In this document: positions 42,115 through 50,698 of the stretch, one piece after another
Layout: every line of letters begins with the position of its first letter
Position numbering within the stretch: the stretch's first letter is position 1
DNA from: an uncultured Parabacteroides sp.
GTDB lineage: Bacteria; Bacteroidota; Bacteroidia; Bacteroidales; Tannerellaceae
DNA: 64,000 bases
Direction: 5' to 3'
Assembly: GCA_944325345.1 (NCBI GenBank)
Contig: CALUZV010000015.1
Span: forward strand, 21,289-85,288
The notes under the pieces: generated by a model
What the model saw: only the letters and a program-made list of their open reading frames with translations
The model's database searches: none
Told to the model about the DNA's origin: nothing
Translations under genes and position numbers: made by a program

Positions 42115-44958
42115 TTAGGAACGTGTTATTTGGAGGCCAACATGGGAGAGCGAAAGCTCGACAAAGCGAGCCTTGTTGTTTACCGGATGCTCTCGGAGGA
42201 GAGCACGGATACGCTGGGCTGCTTCTGGATCCTTGGCAACCATGTAGAGGAAACCACCCCCTCCTGCTCCTGGAAGTTTATAACCAAGGCAGTAGTCATG
42301 AATTTGCTCGATAATCTGCTGGACAGAAGGCGGATTAGTTCCGGAATCAAGAGCCTGGTTGAGTCGCCAACTTTTCCCCACTAATTTTCCAAAAGTATCG
42401 AAGTCCTCACGTTGGATAGCTTCAAAGAGATTGAGGGCATGCGCTTTCATCTCATCAAGGATAGCTAGGTGCGGCCCGCTGTTAAGGAACATACCTTGGA
42501 CGATTTCGGCGAGGATTCCCTTAGCCGTCCGAGTAATTCCTGTGTAGTAGAGGAGATGACAAGGACGGTAAGCCTCATTCGTAAAGAGGGAATCGGGTAG
42601 CCAGCGGACAAGAGGGCTTTGATTGAAGCCGTCTGAAGTCTGCAAAAGTTTCAGACCGTGTAGGATGCCACCGAACTGATCTTGCCAGCCGCCTCCCGTC
42701 GTTAAAAGCTGTTCGAGGATAAGTGTACGGTAGCCGATAGCGTTTTTATCCCAGCCCAATCCACAGAAATCGGATAACGCCCCTAAGACTGTAGTTGCCA
42801 AAATACTACTCGTGCCCAGCCCCGAACCAGCGGGAACAGCTGCGAGGAGTGAAATCTCCAGTCCGCCGCCAAAGGCACGGAGGGCACTCTCCAGCGAATC
42901 ATAGGGTTGAGCAGCGAATCTAGGGTCAAAGCCTGCCAACGAAAGGGCTGCTTTTGGAATAGAAAAAGGCGAGCCCACCTTATTATAATTATGAAGTTCT
43001 TCAAAGGTAGAAATGACTTCAACGGCACCCAAGTCGATGGAGCGGAGGGTAATCCGAGGTTCATCGCAGGGTTTAATATAAACTTGCAAAGGAGGCTGAC
43101 CATTGAGATCAATGGCGACATTAACTACGTTGCCCCCAGCATACATACAATAAGGAGGAGTGTCAGTCCAGCCTCCGGCTAAGTCGATACGAACGGGACT
43201 ACGCCCCCAGACTATCTGGTCGGGATAGACACTGAGTCGGGGTGCTTGCTTGTCGGCCCGAACCGAATCTACCAGCCCGGAACGGAGTACGGCGAAGGCC
43301 TCTTCCTGCTCTTGCTTTTCCCCCTCTCCTATCAAAGACAAAACACGCGCGCGGAACGCATGGTTATGAAAGCGTTTCATCAAGGGGACATCGGCAGAAA
43401 GGGTGTCAGGAAGTGGCAGGTGATGGCGGGCAAAATCGCGAGCGGCATCAGCCAAATCAAGCTGGTAAAAGACACTGCGGGTATGATTCTTCGCCAGCTC
43501 GGGCCAGTCGTGAAGCCGAAAAGACTCGCGCTGAGCAGCAAGACGGCGAAGATTTGCCCCATCAAGCAATTGGGCAGCCGAGAGTTTTTCTGCCTGGAGA
43601 TAAAGGTCGCGGCCGGAAACGGAAGCCGAGGCGTCGAGCATCCAGCGAAGCATCTCGCCCAAATCCGCAATATCCTCGGCGACGGGGAAAAGTGAATAGT
43701 CGAAAATATCAGTCGCCTCGACCGGATAGTCGAGACCATGAAGGACAAACCAGTCCGAGAGGGAAATTCCGAGGAAAGTCGTCGCCGGGTCATGAATATC
43801 GCCCCGGAAACTATCATCGATGTCGTAAGGACGGGCTACGTAAGCGTTATTTCCCCAGGGAACAATATCAACACAATTTGAAGGTGCGAGCGTCAGGTTC
43901 CAATCATTTTCGGGAACACCGGTGATAAGGTGGTTCTGGGTCAGCGACCAGCGGGGACCGATGCAACTGTTCTCAATCCAAAGTCCGGAATTCTCGGGGG
44001 TGAGGTCGATGCGGACGATTGCATTTTGAACAAACATCGCAGGGTGAGGCTTAACCTTGAGCTGCATGATTGCCCGTTGATCGCGAATTAAGTTTTGAAT
44101 GGCGAGGGTCGAAGAGATTAACTCGTGGCTCGTCCCAAAGTGGTAAAACTCTCCTCCGGGGAGCGGGAGGATGGCGACGGAGAGGGAATTGAGTTCTTCG
44201 TCGCGGATTTGAGGATTCGCCCCGAGAGCCAGCCCAAATTCGCCGTAAAGGTCATAAGCATGAAGCTCGCCATTTTCTCCCCTCGAACGGTCAGCCAAGA
44301 GGCGGACGGCGCGGTCGCTCAGCAACCAAACACCAATATCCATCAAAAAGAAATGGCTGGCTGCCAAGGATGAAAGGATTTCCTTGGAAGGCTTCTGAAG
44401 CATGTAATCGAGGGTCTCCGGAGATTCGCGGCGGGAAAGAAAAACCCCATGATGCGACGCCAGCGAAGGATCCACCCAGAGACCATAGCAAACGACATCA
44501 GCCTCGGGAATAGGGGCGTTTTGCAGGGGTTCTGTTGTCCGGATATAGACATCACCACTGACCACCAAGGTATGGAAAGATTCAGGAGCCATATCCATAA
44601 TCTGTTCGTAGAGCGGGAGCTGAAGGCTCAGCAAATTCTGGGAGAGCCTCTGCCCCCGAGCCCAGCGGAAGACGGGCACCGGCGTCAGGACTTTTCCCGA
44701 AGGAGCGTAAGCCGGAAGACGACGCCCCAGACCTCCGGCATGGATGAGGATACGCTTTGCTCTCGGAAGCCAATCCGACAAAGAACCTGAAAAATTTTCT
44801 TTTCCCCGGCAAGCATCTAAAAGCCAGGTAGTACCACCACCAGAACCGAGCCGTTTTCCCCTAGGATCGGAAGTACAAAAATATTCTTCTGGGGCAACTT
44901 TTTCTATCTCGTGAAAATAATCTACTAAATTTGGCGGCAGAGATAACAATTTATTCAT
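42115..44958 (-). CDS. fkp: Bifunctional fucokinase / L-fucose-1-phosphate guanylyltransferase
   Basis: A 947-residue fusion that salvages free L-fucose to GDP-fucose for surface polysaccharide and glycoprotein fucosylation. The N-terminal pyrophosphorylase part has GSGGGTTWLLDA, KRILIHAGGLGRRLPAYAPSGKVL and FHTLVVSGDVYI. The C-terminal GHMP kinase part has SPVRIDLAGGWTDTPPY, VPAGSGLGTSSILAT and KLPGAGGGGFLYM. Length and order match Bacteroides Fkp. The gene is monocistronic with a TATCTTTG -7 box at 44995-45002. Its divergent neighbour is an Mpi-like recombinase. Confidence 0.96.
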   Translation of the reverse strand: MNKLLSLPPNLVDYFHEIEKVAPEEYFCTSDPRGKRLGSGGGTTWLLDACRGKENFSGSLSDWLPRAKRILIHAGGLGRRLPAYAPSGKVLTPVPVFRWARGQRLSQNLLSLQLPLYEQIMDMAPESFHTLVVSGDVYIRTTEPLQNAPIPEADVVCYGLWVDPSLASHHGVFLSRRESPETLDYMLQKPSKEILSSLAASHFFLMDIGVWLLSDRAVRLLADRSRGENGELHAYDLYGEFGLALGANPQIRDEELNSLSVAILPLPGGEFYHFGTSHELISSTLAIQNLIRDQRAIMQLKVKPHPAMFVQNAIVRIDLTPENSGLWIENSCIGPRWSLTQNHLITGVPENDWNLTLAPSNCVDIVPWGNNAYVARPYDIDDSFRGDIHDPATTFLGISLSDWFVLHGLDYPVEATDIFDYSLFPVAEDIADLGEMLRWMLDASASVSGRDLYLQAEKLSAAQLLDGANLRRLAAQRESFRLHDWPELAKNHTRSVFYQLDLADAARDFARHHLPLPDTLSADVPLMKRFHNHAFRARVLSLIGEGEKQEQEEAFAVLRSGLVDSVRADKQAPRLSVYPDQIVWGRSPVRIDLAGGWTDTPPYCMYAGGNVVNVAIDLNGQPPLQVYIKPCDEPRITLRSIDLGAVEVISTFEELHNYNKVGSPFSIPKAALSLAGFDPRFAAQPYDSLESALRAFGGGLEISLLAAVPAGSGLGTSSILATTVLGALSDFCGLGWDKNAIGYRTLILEQLLTTGGGWQDQFGGILHGLKLLQTSDGFNQSPLVRWLPDSLFTNEAYRPCHLLYYTGITRTAKGILAEIVQGMFLNSGPHLAILDEMKAHALNLFEAIQREDFDTFGKLVGKSWRLNQALDSGTNPPSVQQIIEQIHDYCLGYKLPGAGGGGFLYMVAKDPEAAQRIRALLREHPVNNKARFVELSLSHVGLQITRS

Positions 44959-44994
44959 ATATTATTGCGTCTTTATAGGAATTTCTGAAAGGCG

Positions 44995-45002
44995 CAAAGA
45001 TA
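44995..45002 (-). promoter_or_regulatory. -7 box of fkp
   Basis: TATCTTTG, minus strand, 37 bases upstream of the fkp start. Confidence 0.75.
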
Positions 45003-45080
45003 CAGAATAAAGGGAAAGACGACAAGTTGAAAACTGAGTTCACTATATAATATATTTATTAATTATTAAATGAAATATTT

Positions 45081-45769
45081 ATGGTCATTGGCTATTTAAG
45101 AGTAAGTACGGATAAGCAAACGATCGAAAATCAAAGGTTTGAAATCCAAAAATTCGCAAAAGGAAGAAACTGGACTGTTGGAAAGTGGATAGAAGAAACA
45201 GCTAGTGGTACAAAGAAAGTGTCTGAACGGCAGTTAGGGAAGGCTATCAAGCGAGTCCGGAAAGGGGATACGCTGATAACGTCTGAACTGTCTCGCGTCG
45301 GCAGAAATCTGTTGGAAGTCATGAGTTTCCTAAACTATTGCATGTTGAATGACATCACGGTTATTGCTATCAAAGAAGATTACGAACTGGGGAACGACCT
45401 CAGCGCGAAGGTTCTAGCCTTCGCCTTCAGCCTCAGTGCGGAAATTGAGCGTAATCTCCTTTCCATGAGAACCCGTGAAGCCCTGGAAAAAAAAAGCTCG
45501 AAGGTGTCAAACTCGGGCGGCCTAAATGCTCTAAATCAAGTCATTACAAATTAAGCAGACAGGAGGCATATATCAAGCAATCCCTCAACTACAAGAGATC
45601 GCTGAAGGAAATTTCGAAACGATTGGAAGTAAGCCGCCAGACGTTGCGTGATTTCATGAAGAAAAATCCCTCGTATTATACGGATAATTATGATTCTTGT
45701 GAGAACTTCACGGAGTATCAGCCCCAGAATCTGAAACCTATTGCAAAGGCACAAAAGAAAAAGAAATAA
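45081..45769 (+). CDS. Mpi-like serine DNA recombinase, frame broken at a run of nine A
   Basis: The N-terminal part (from 45081) is a resolvase/invertase catalytic domain: MVIGYLRVSTDKQTIENQRF with nucleophile Ser9, TSELSRVGRNLLEVMSFLN and LSAEIERNLLSMRTREALE. The zero frame then hits A9 (45487-45495) and stops at 45554 after unrelated residues. In the -1 frame the protein continues KKLEGVKLGRPKCSKS and a C-terminal helix-turn-helix (SLKEISKRLEVSRQTLRDFM), ending at 45769. Joined, it would be about 229 residues, a full recombinase resembling the Bacteroides master invertase Mpi. The site A-AAA-AAA permits -1 slippage. A real mutation or sequencing error in the homopolymer is equally possible. 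Confidence 0.85.
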
Positions 45770-45813
45770 GGGACAAACATTCGCTAAAAATTAGGCAGAA
45801 AAGCTTCGGCTGA

Positions 45814-45845
45814 TTTGCCTAATTGCCGAATATGACCTACTTTTG
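45814..45845 (+). promoter_or_regulatory. Promoter of the DUF4494-YggS unit
   Basis: TACTTTTG at 45838-45845 with TTTG at 45814-45817, spacer of 20 bases. Confidence 0.8.
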
Positions 45846-45878
45846 TGCGAATAATAGATAATCAAATAGAGAAAGAAC

Positions 45879-46385
45879 ATGCATAATTGGTTTGAATGCA
45901 AAGTGTCTTACGAAAAGATGCTTGAAAATGGAATGCAAAAGAAAGTTACCGAACCGTATTTGGTAGATGCCTTGTCTTTTACAGAAGCGGAGAGCCGAAT
46001 CATTGAGGAAATCCGCCCCTATATCACCGGTGAATTCACCGTAACCGATATCAAACGGGCGCGAATCTCGGAACTTTTTTTCAATGAGAACGGCGATCGC
46101 TACTACAAATTCAAAATATATTTCATTACCCTCGATGAAAAAAGCGGGGCGGAAAAGAAAACAGCAGCTCAGATGCTGGCTCAAGCCAGTACGCTGAAGG
46201 AAGCTATCGCCGTCCTGGAAGAGGGAATGAAAGGGACTCTGTCGGACTATGTTATTGCTTCCGTGGCAGAAACTGCCTTGATGGACGTTTTCCCCTTCGA
46301 TGCTAACCGGATTCCTTCCGAACCTAAGTCGGACGAGGAACTGCTTGCCGAGGAGAAAAAGGCCGCTGAAGAAAAAACTGTATAA
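45879..46385 (+). CDS. DUF4494 protein
   Basis: A 168-residue cytoplasmic protein of the Bacteroidota-specific DUF4494 family: NWFECKVSYEKMLENGMQKK, VTEPYLVDALSFTEAESRI and DYVIASVAETALMDVFP. The C-terminal tail is acidic and Lys/Glu-rich. No catalytic motif is visible and the function is unknown. It is followed three bases later by the YggS gene, so the two are co-transcribed. Confidence 0.88.
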   Translation: MHNWFECKVSYEKMLENGMQKKVTEPYLVDALSFTEAESRIIEEIRPYITGEFTVTDIKRARISELFFNENGDRYYKFKIYFITLDEKSGAEKKTAAQMLAQASTLKEAIAVLEEGMKGTLSDYVIASVAETALMDVFPFDANRIPSEPKSDEELLAEEKKAAEEKTV

Positions 46386-46388
46386 TCC

Positions 46389-47054
46389 ATGAACAGAATT
46401 GCTGAACATATTCAGATGCTACGCGCGTCGCTCCCTGAGGGAGTTACGCTCGTAGCTGTCTCGAAGTTCCATCCGGCCGAAGCCCTCATGGAAGCCTATG
46501 AAGCCGGACAACGAATCTTCGGAGAAAGCCGCGCCCAAGAGCTGGTCGCCAAACAAAAGGAATTGCCGGCCGACATCGAGTGGCATTTCATCGGAACGTT
46601 GCAGACGAACAAGGTAAAAGACATCGTTCCTTTCATCCATACCATCCACAGTATCGACTCCCTCAAGCTCCTGCAGGAAGTGAACAAGCAGGCGGAGAAG
46701 CACGACCGCATCATCCGTGTCTTGCTCGAAATCCATGTGGCTGAGGAAGAGACGAAGCATGGGATGACTCCCGACGAATGCCGCACCTTGTTAGATGCCG
46801 ACTTGTCAGCCTTGACCCATATCCACATCGGCGGCTTGATGGGTATGGCGACTTTTACGGACGATATGGAACGCGTGCGTTCGGAGTTCCGGCAGCTTGC
46901 AGCCTTGTTCCGCGAGCTGAAGGAAAAGCATCCGGAACTGGCAGACTTCAAAGAGCTCTCGATGGGCATGAGCCACGACTACCAGATTGCCGTGGAGGAA
47001 GGGAGCACGATGGTCCGCATTGGGACGAATATTTTCGGCGAACGGCAATATTAA
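46389..47054 (+). CDS. YggS-family pyridoxal 5'-phosphate homeostasis protein
   Basis: A 221-residue PLP-binding TIM-barrel protein (YggS/PLPBP). The PLP lysine lies in TLVAVSKFHPAEALMEAYEAG. Other conserved parts are FGESRAQELVAKQ, IEWHFIGTLQTNKVKDI and LSMGMSHDYQIAVEEGSTMVRIG. It lacks the second domain of alanine racemases and is not an enzyme, but buffers PLP and keeps amino-acid pools balanced. Three bases after DUF4494. Confidence 0.95.
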   Translation: MNRIAEHIQMLRASLPEGVTLVAVSKFHPAEALMEAYEAGQRIFGESRAQELVAKQKELPADIEWHFIGTLQTNKVKDIVPFIHTIHSIDSLKLLQEVNKQAEKHDRIIRVLLEIHVAEEETKHGMTPDECRTLLDADLSALTHIHIGGLMGMATFTDDMERVRSEFRQLAALFRELKEKHPELADFKELSMGMSHDYQIAVEEGSTMVRIGTNIFGERQY

Positions 47055-47099
47055 CAATGCTTTTTGCCGCAAACATATCCATTTAACGAATAATATGCC

Positions 47100-47107
47100 T
47101 ATTTTTG
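47100..47107 (+). promoter_or_regulatory. -7 box of the dihydroorotate-dehydrogenase-like gene
   Basis: TATTTTTG, 23 bases upstream of the start. Confidence 0.6.
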
Positions 47108-47130
47108 TGTGATGTTAAAATAAATCTGAC

Positions 47131-48108
47131 ATGATAGACTTAAAGACAAAATACGCTGGGCTTACTCTCCGTAACCCGATTATCGTAGGAAGCTCCGGAT
47201 TGACTATCAACCCGGAACGCAACAAGGAGTTTGAAAAAGCTGGCGCGGGCGCCATCGTGTTGAAATCGCTCTTCGAGGAGCAGATTGAGATTCAGGGCGA
47301 CCAGCTGATGCAAAATGAGTTTTATCCGGAGGCGGAAGATTATATCCGCGCTTACGCCCGGACTCATCAGGTGAATAACTATTTGGAAATTATCAAAAAG
47401 ACAAAGACGCTGTGCACCATCCCCGTCATCGCCAGCGTGAATTGCTACAAGGCGGACACGTGGATTGACTTCGCTCGGCAAATCGAGTTGGCCGGCGCCG
47501 ATGCCTTGGAACTGAATGTTTTCTTCCTGGAAACCGATTTGACCCACAGCTGCGAGGACGTGCATAACCTCTACGTCCGCCTCCTGCGCCAAGTCAAGGA
47601 GACGATCTCCATCCCGGTCATCGTCAAGATCGGGAAATACCTCGGCAACATTCCTGCCCTCGTAAACATCCTAAAGGCCAATGGCGCCGACGGCGTCGTC
47701 CTCTTCAATCGTTTTTACCAGCCGGACATCGACATCAACTCGATGCAGCTCGTTTCCGGACAAGTTTTCAGCCATCATTCCGACCTCAGCGACACGATTC
47801 GCTGGACGGCAGTCGTTGCGGGCAAGGTCCCGGGCATCAGCATCGCCTCTTCCACCGGTATCCACGATTGGGAAGATGTCGTGAAATGCATCCTCGCCGG
47901 TGCTTCCGCGACGCAGATGTGTAGCGCCATTTACACGCACGGGGCTGAAATCATCTCGCAAGTATTGATGTGCGTGGAGGAATGGATGCACCAGATGAAT
48001 TTCCAGAGCCTCGACGAGTTCCGGGGCCGCTTGAGCTATGCGAACGTGGCCGACCCGGCGATGTACGAGCGCGTGCAGTTCATGAAATACTTCGCTAATC
48101 GCGATTAA
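47131..48108 (+). CDS. Dihydroorotate dehydrogenase-like flavoprotein
   Basis: A 325-residue TIM-barrel FMN protein of the class 1 dihydroorotate dehydrogenase superfamily. MIDLKTKYAGLTLRNPIIVG and GAGAIVLKSLFEEQI open the barrel, and VIVKIGKYLGNIPALVNIL and ADGVVLFNRFYQPDID bind FMN. Position-equivalent to the catalytic loop is LELNVFFLETDLTHS. I do not see the N-x-S-C/S-P-N/H pattern with the catalytic base, so it may not be the pyrimidine pathway PyrD. Array 7 begins a few bases after its stop. Confidence 0.8.
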   Translation: MIDLKTKYAGLTLRNPIIVGSSGLTINPERNKEFEKAGAGAIVLKSLFEEQIEIQGDQLMQNEFYPEAEDYIRAYARTHQVNNYLEIIKKTKTLCTIPVIASVNCYKADTWIDFARQIELAGADALELNVFFLETDLTHSCEDVHNLYVRLLRQVKETISIPVIVKIGKYLGNIPALVNILKANGADGVVLFNRFYQPDIDINSMQLVSGQVFSHHSDLSDTIRWTAVVAGKVPGISIASSTGIHDWEDVVKCILAGASATQMCSAIYTHGAEIISQVLMCVEEWMHQMNFQSLDEFRGRLSYANVADPAMYERVQFMKYFANRD

Positions 48109-48112
48109 AAAC

Positions 48113-48345
48113 CCTTCCGAGGGGTCGGAAATCATGCGGAGAGCTGTTCCGCGCCATTTCCGACCCCTCGGAAACCATGCGGGGAGCTGTTCCGCGCCAT
48201 TTCCGACCCCTCGGAAACCATGCGGAGAGCCGCGCCGCACCATTTCTGACCCCTCGGAAACCATGCGGAGAGCCGCGCCGCACCCTTCCGACCCCTCGAA
48301 AACCATGCGGAGAGCCGTTCCGCACCTTTCCGACCCCTCGGAATG
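48113..48345. repeat. Intergenic phased repeat array 7 (42-43 bp unit, six copies)
   Basis: Dyads CCGACCCCTCGG (first copy inverted as CCGAGGGGTCGG) start at 48117, 48160, 48203, 48246, 48288 and 48330, with spacings of 43, 43, 43, 42 and 42. Units share AAACCATGCGGAGAGC and a second small dyad around GCGCCGC. The first copy's dyad is flipped but in register. The array lies next to the dihydroorotate-dehydrogenase-like gene's stop. Confidence 0.93.
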
Positions 48346-48374
48346 CTTAATTCCCATAAAAAATAAAGGCCATA

Positions 48375-48429
48375 CAAAAAGGTTGTGCCCCAAAGCAGTT
48401 CGCCTGCTCCACCGGCACAACCTTTTTCT
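48375..48429. terminator. Bidirectional terminator between convergent genes
   Basis: AAAAAGGTTGTGCC at 48376 pairs with GGCACAACCTTTTTC at 48414, with an inner AGCAG..CTGCT. It serves both the plus-strand gene before array 7 and lpxA. Confidence 0.88.
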
Positions 48430-48445
48430 TTGACCTAAACCTATC

Positions 48446-49216
48446 TTATCCTTGGATGATGCCCAACTTCGAAGCCTCGATGAAGGAGATGATATGCTCG
48501 ATCTCCGGACTCATCGGAACCTGATCGCGAATCATGAACAGCGAATCGAACAAGCTGGCGTTGCTCTGGTAAATGATACGGTAAGCATGGCCGATATGCT
48601 TGATGGTCTTTTCGTTGAACCCTTCGTGCTCCAAGATAAAAGCATTGACACCATAGAAAGACGTCGGTTCCTTGGCAGCAATGATATATGGCGGGATGTC
48701 GCGACGGAAACGGCAACCGGTCTGAATCATCGACCACGTACCGACACGGCTTCCCTGGCTCACCAAGATATTTCCACCGAAGATGACGAAGTCTTCCAGG
48801 AAACAATTTCCGGAAATCTTGCTGCCATAGCCGAGGACACAGCCGTTGGAAATCACTGTATCGTGGGAAACATGCACCCCTTCGTGGAGGAAGTTCCCGT
48901 TTCCAATTTGGGTCTTGCCCTCCGGCGTAGTGGCGCGGTTCACGACGACATTTTCACGGAAGACGTTGTTGTCGCCGATAAGCAGCAGCGTATCCCCACC
49001 TTTATATTTGAAATCCTGCGGTTCGGCACCCAAGACAGCATGTTGGAACACACGGTTGTTTGCACCCATGCGGGTTCCACTCAGCACGCTGGCGTAGGGC
49101 ATAATCTCGCAATTATCACCAATCTCTACATTTTTATCGATGTAGGCAAACGGGTGAACGGTAACATTCATCCCCAACTTGGCGCCTGCATCTACATAAG
49201 CTAACGGACTAATCAT
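48446..49216 (-). CDS. lpxA: Acyl-[ACP]-UDP-N-acetylglucosamine O-acyltransferase
   Basis: A 256-residue left-handed beta-helix acyltransferase for the first step of lipid A synthesis. Hexapeptide repeats run through VDAGAKLGMNVTVHPFAYID, NVEIGDNCEIMPYASVL and ISNGCVLGYGSKISGN. The catalytic His lies in GVHVSHDTVIS. The C-terminal helices have EHEGFNEKTIKHIGHAYRII. The start at 49216 fits LpxA. It stands alone here, without lpxD or the lpxC-fabZ fusion. Confidence 0.9.
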   Translation of the reverse strand: MISPLAYVDAGAKLGMNVTVHPFAYIDKNVEIGDNCEIMPYASVLSGTRMGANNRVFQHAVLGAEPQDFKYKGGDTLLLIGDNNVFRENVVVNRATTPEGKTQIGNGNFLHEGVHVSHDTVISNGCVLGYGSKISGNCFLEDFVIFGGNILVSQGSRVGTWSMIQTGCRFRRDIPPYIIAAKEPTSFYGVNAFILEHEGFNEKTIKHIGHAYRIIYQSNASLFDSLFMIRDQVPMSPEIEHIISFIEASKLGIIQG

Positions 49217-49235
49217 AGCATCTAATTTTTTAAAT

Positions 49236-49310
49236 TGAAAATTGACAATTAACAATTGACAATTAGCTCAACCCTTAATTGTCAATTGTCAATTGTCCAT
49301 TGTTAATTGC
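49236..49310. repeat. AATTGACAATT short repeats forming an inverted pair
   Basis: Three AATTGACAATT-like motifs on the left and three TTGTCAATTG motifs on the right flank GCTCAACCC, giving a long AT-rich hairpin. It lies between the efflux operon's end and the lpxA start. Such repeats are common in Bacteroidota intergenic DNA and differ from the 41-43 bp arrays. Confidence 0.85.
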
Positions 49311-49312
49311 AA

Positions 49313-50698
49313 TTATCTTCCTCCGCCCAAAGCGCTATACAACGTAACGACAGCCATCATGCGCTGCACATTGTCGGCGACTTCCGTCAGCTGTGCGCTC
49401 AAGAGGCTTTGCTGAGCCGTCAATACCTCCAGGTAAGAAGCATCGCCGCTCTGGAAAAGGTCTTTTGTATAAAGCGAAGCCTTTTCAAGCTCTTCTACTT
49501 GGACTTGGTCGTGAATCAGACGCTTCTTGGTAGCATCGTAGAGATGCAAAGCGTCGCTCACTTCCTGGCCGGCTTCCAAAATCGTTTGCTGGTAGTTCAT
49601 CTTCGCGATTTTCTCTTCAGCCTTCGTAACTTTCAAGTTGGCAATCAGTTTGCCGTTATTGAAAATCGGCTGGGCCAACGAAGCCAAAGCCTGGAACATA
49701 AACTGACCCGGATTAGAAATCTGGATACCAGAACCATTCGTCCAGCCCGCCGTAGCCGTGATGTTCAATCCCGGATAAAAGGCGGCACGCGCCTGGTTCG
49801 TAGAATAATAAGCACTTGCCAGCGTCATCTCGGCAATCTTCACGTCCGGACGGTTTTCCAACAACTGCAAGGGGACACCCGTTGTCAAATCTTCCGGCAT
49901 CACCTGCTCGTCCAGCGTCCCGCGTTCGATATGCTGCGGAGCCTTGGCCAAAAGGACAGAGAGGGAGTTTTCCGTCTCCCGCACCTGACGCTTGAGGTCG
50001 ATCAGCGAAGCCTCAACCTGATGATAGACGGCACGGCTCTGGGCAACGGCAGCTTCCGTTGTCATACCGGCAATCTTCATCGCCTCCATGGCCCGGACAT
50101 TTTCCTTGTTGATAGCCACATTCTCTGTTGTGATTTCCACCTGACGGTCGAGCATCAACAAGGTATAATAGGTATTGGCAATACCACAAATAATCTGCGA
50201 ACGCACCGCCTGACGAGAGAACTCGCTCTGGAGAAGGGCAGCCCGCTGGCCACGGCTTGCATTTAACAAATTGCCAAACAAATCCACCTGCCAACTTGCG
50301 GCTGCGGCAGCCGTATAAGCTTTCCCCCAGTCGCTATTTTCCATTGTTGTCAGTGAACCCTGCGGAGCCAAATTAATCGACGGCAAGAACGAGAGGCGGG
50401 CGGCAGTCAATAAAGCCTGAGCCTCCTCGACGCGAAGGATGGCCGCCTGCATATCCACGTTGTTAGCCAAACCTTCTTCAATCAAAGCCTGCAGTTGAGG
50501 GTCGCGGAATACCTCTTGCCAAGGCAAATTACCCATGTTCGTAGTATCGGAAACGGCAAGCGTATCCGTCTGCGCAATAGGGTCGCGGTAAATACCCTCG
50601 GCCGAAATGTCTTCCGGACGGTCGTATGCTTTGTAAATGTGGCAACTGCTCAGCAGGGCAGTTGCACACATTAAATAAATTATATTTTTACTTTTCAT
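49313..50698 (-). CDS. RND efflux outer-membrane factor (OprM/NodT type)
   Basis: A 461-residue lipoprotein outer-membrane channel. The start at 50698 gives MKSKNIIYLMCATALLSSC with the lipidated Cys. Two OEP domains with long helical hairpins are visible: NNVDMQAAILRVEEAQALLTAAR-like in the first, and NVQRMMAVVTLYSALGGG at the end. It closes the tripartite pump with the adaptor and the inner-membrane transporter encoded before it. It overlaps the transporter gene by 11 bases. Confidence 0.92.
   Translation of the reverse strand: MKSKNIIYLMCATALLSSCHIYKAYDRPEDISAEGIYRDPIAQTDTLAVSDTTNMGNLPWQEVFRDPQLQALIEEGLANNVDMQAAILRVEEAQALLTAARLSFLPSINLAPQGSLTTMENSDWGKAYTAAAAASWQVDLFGNLLNASRGQRAALLQSEFSRQAVRSQIICGIANTYYTLLMLDRQVEITTENVAINKENVRAMEAMKIAGMTTEAAVAQSRAVYHQVEASLIDLKRQVRETENSLSVLLAKAPQHIERGTLDEQVMPEDLTTGVPLQLLENRPDVKIAEMTLASAYYSTNQARAAFYPGLNITATAGWTNGSGIQISNPGQFMFQALASLAQPIFNNGKLIANLKVTKAEEKIAKMNYQQTILEAGQEVSDALHLYDATKKRLIHDQVQVEELEKASLYTKDLFQSGDASYLEVLTAQQSLLSAQLTEVADNVQRMMAVVTLYSALGGGR

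Noticed and set aside
45081..45769. Serine recombinase as the marker of an integrated mobile element
   Set aside because: Flanking genes are ordinary chromosomal genes, and no attachment-site duplication, transfer or replication genes were seen nearby.
49236..49310. AATTGACAATT repeats as an eleventh member of the phased array family
   Set aside because: The spacing is short and irregular, and the motif is a common Bacteroidota intergenic repeat.
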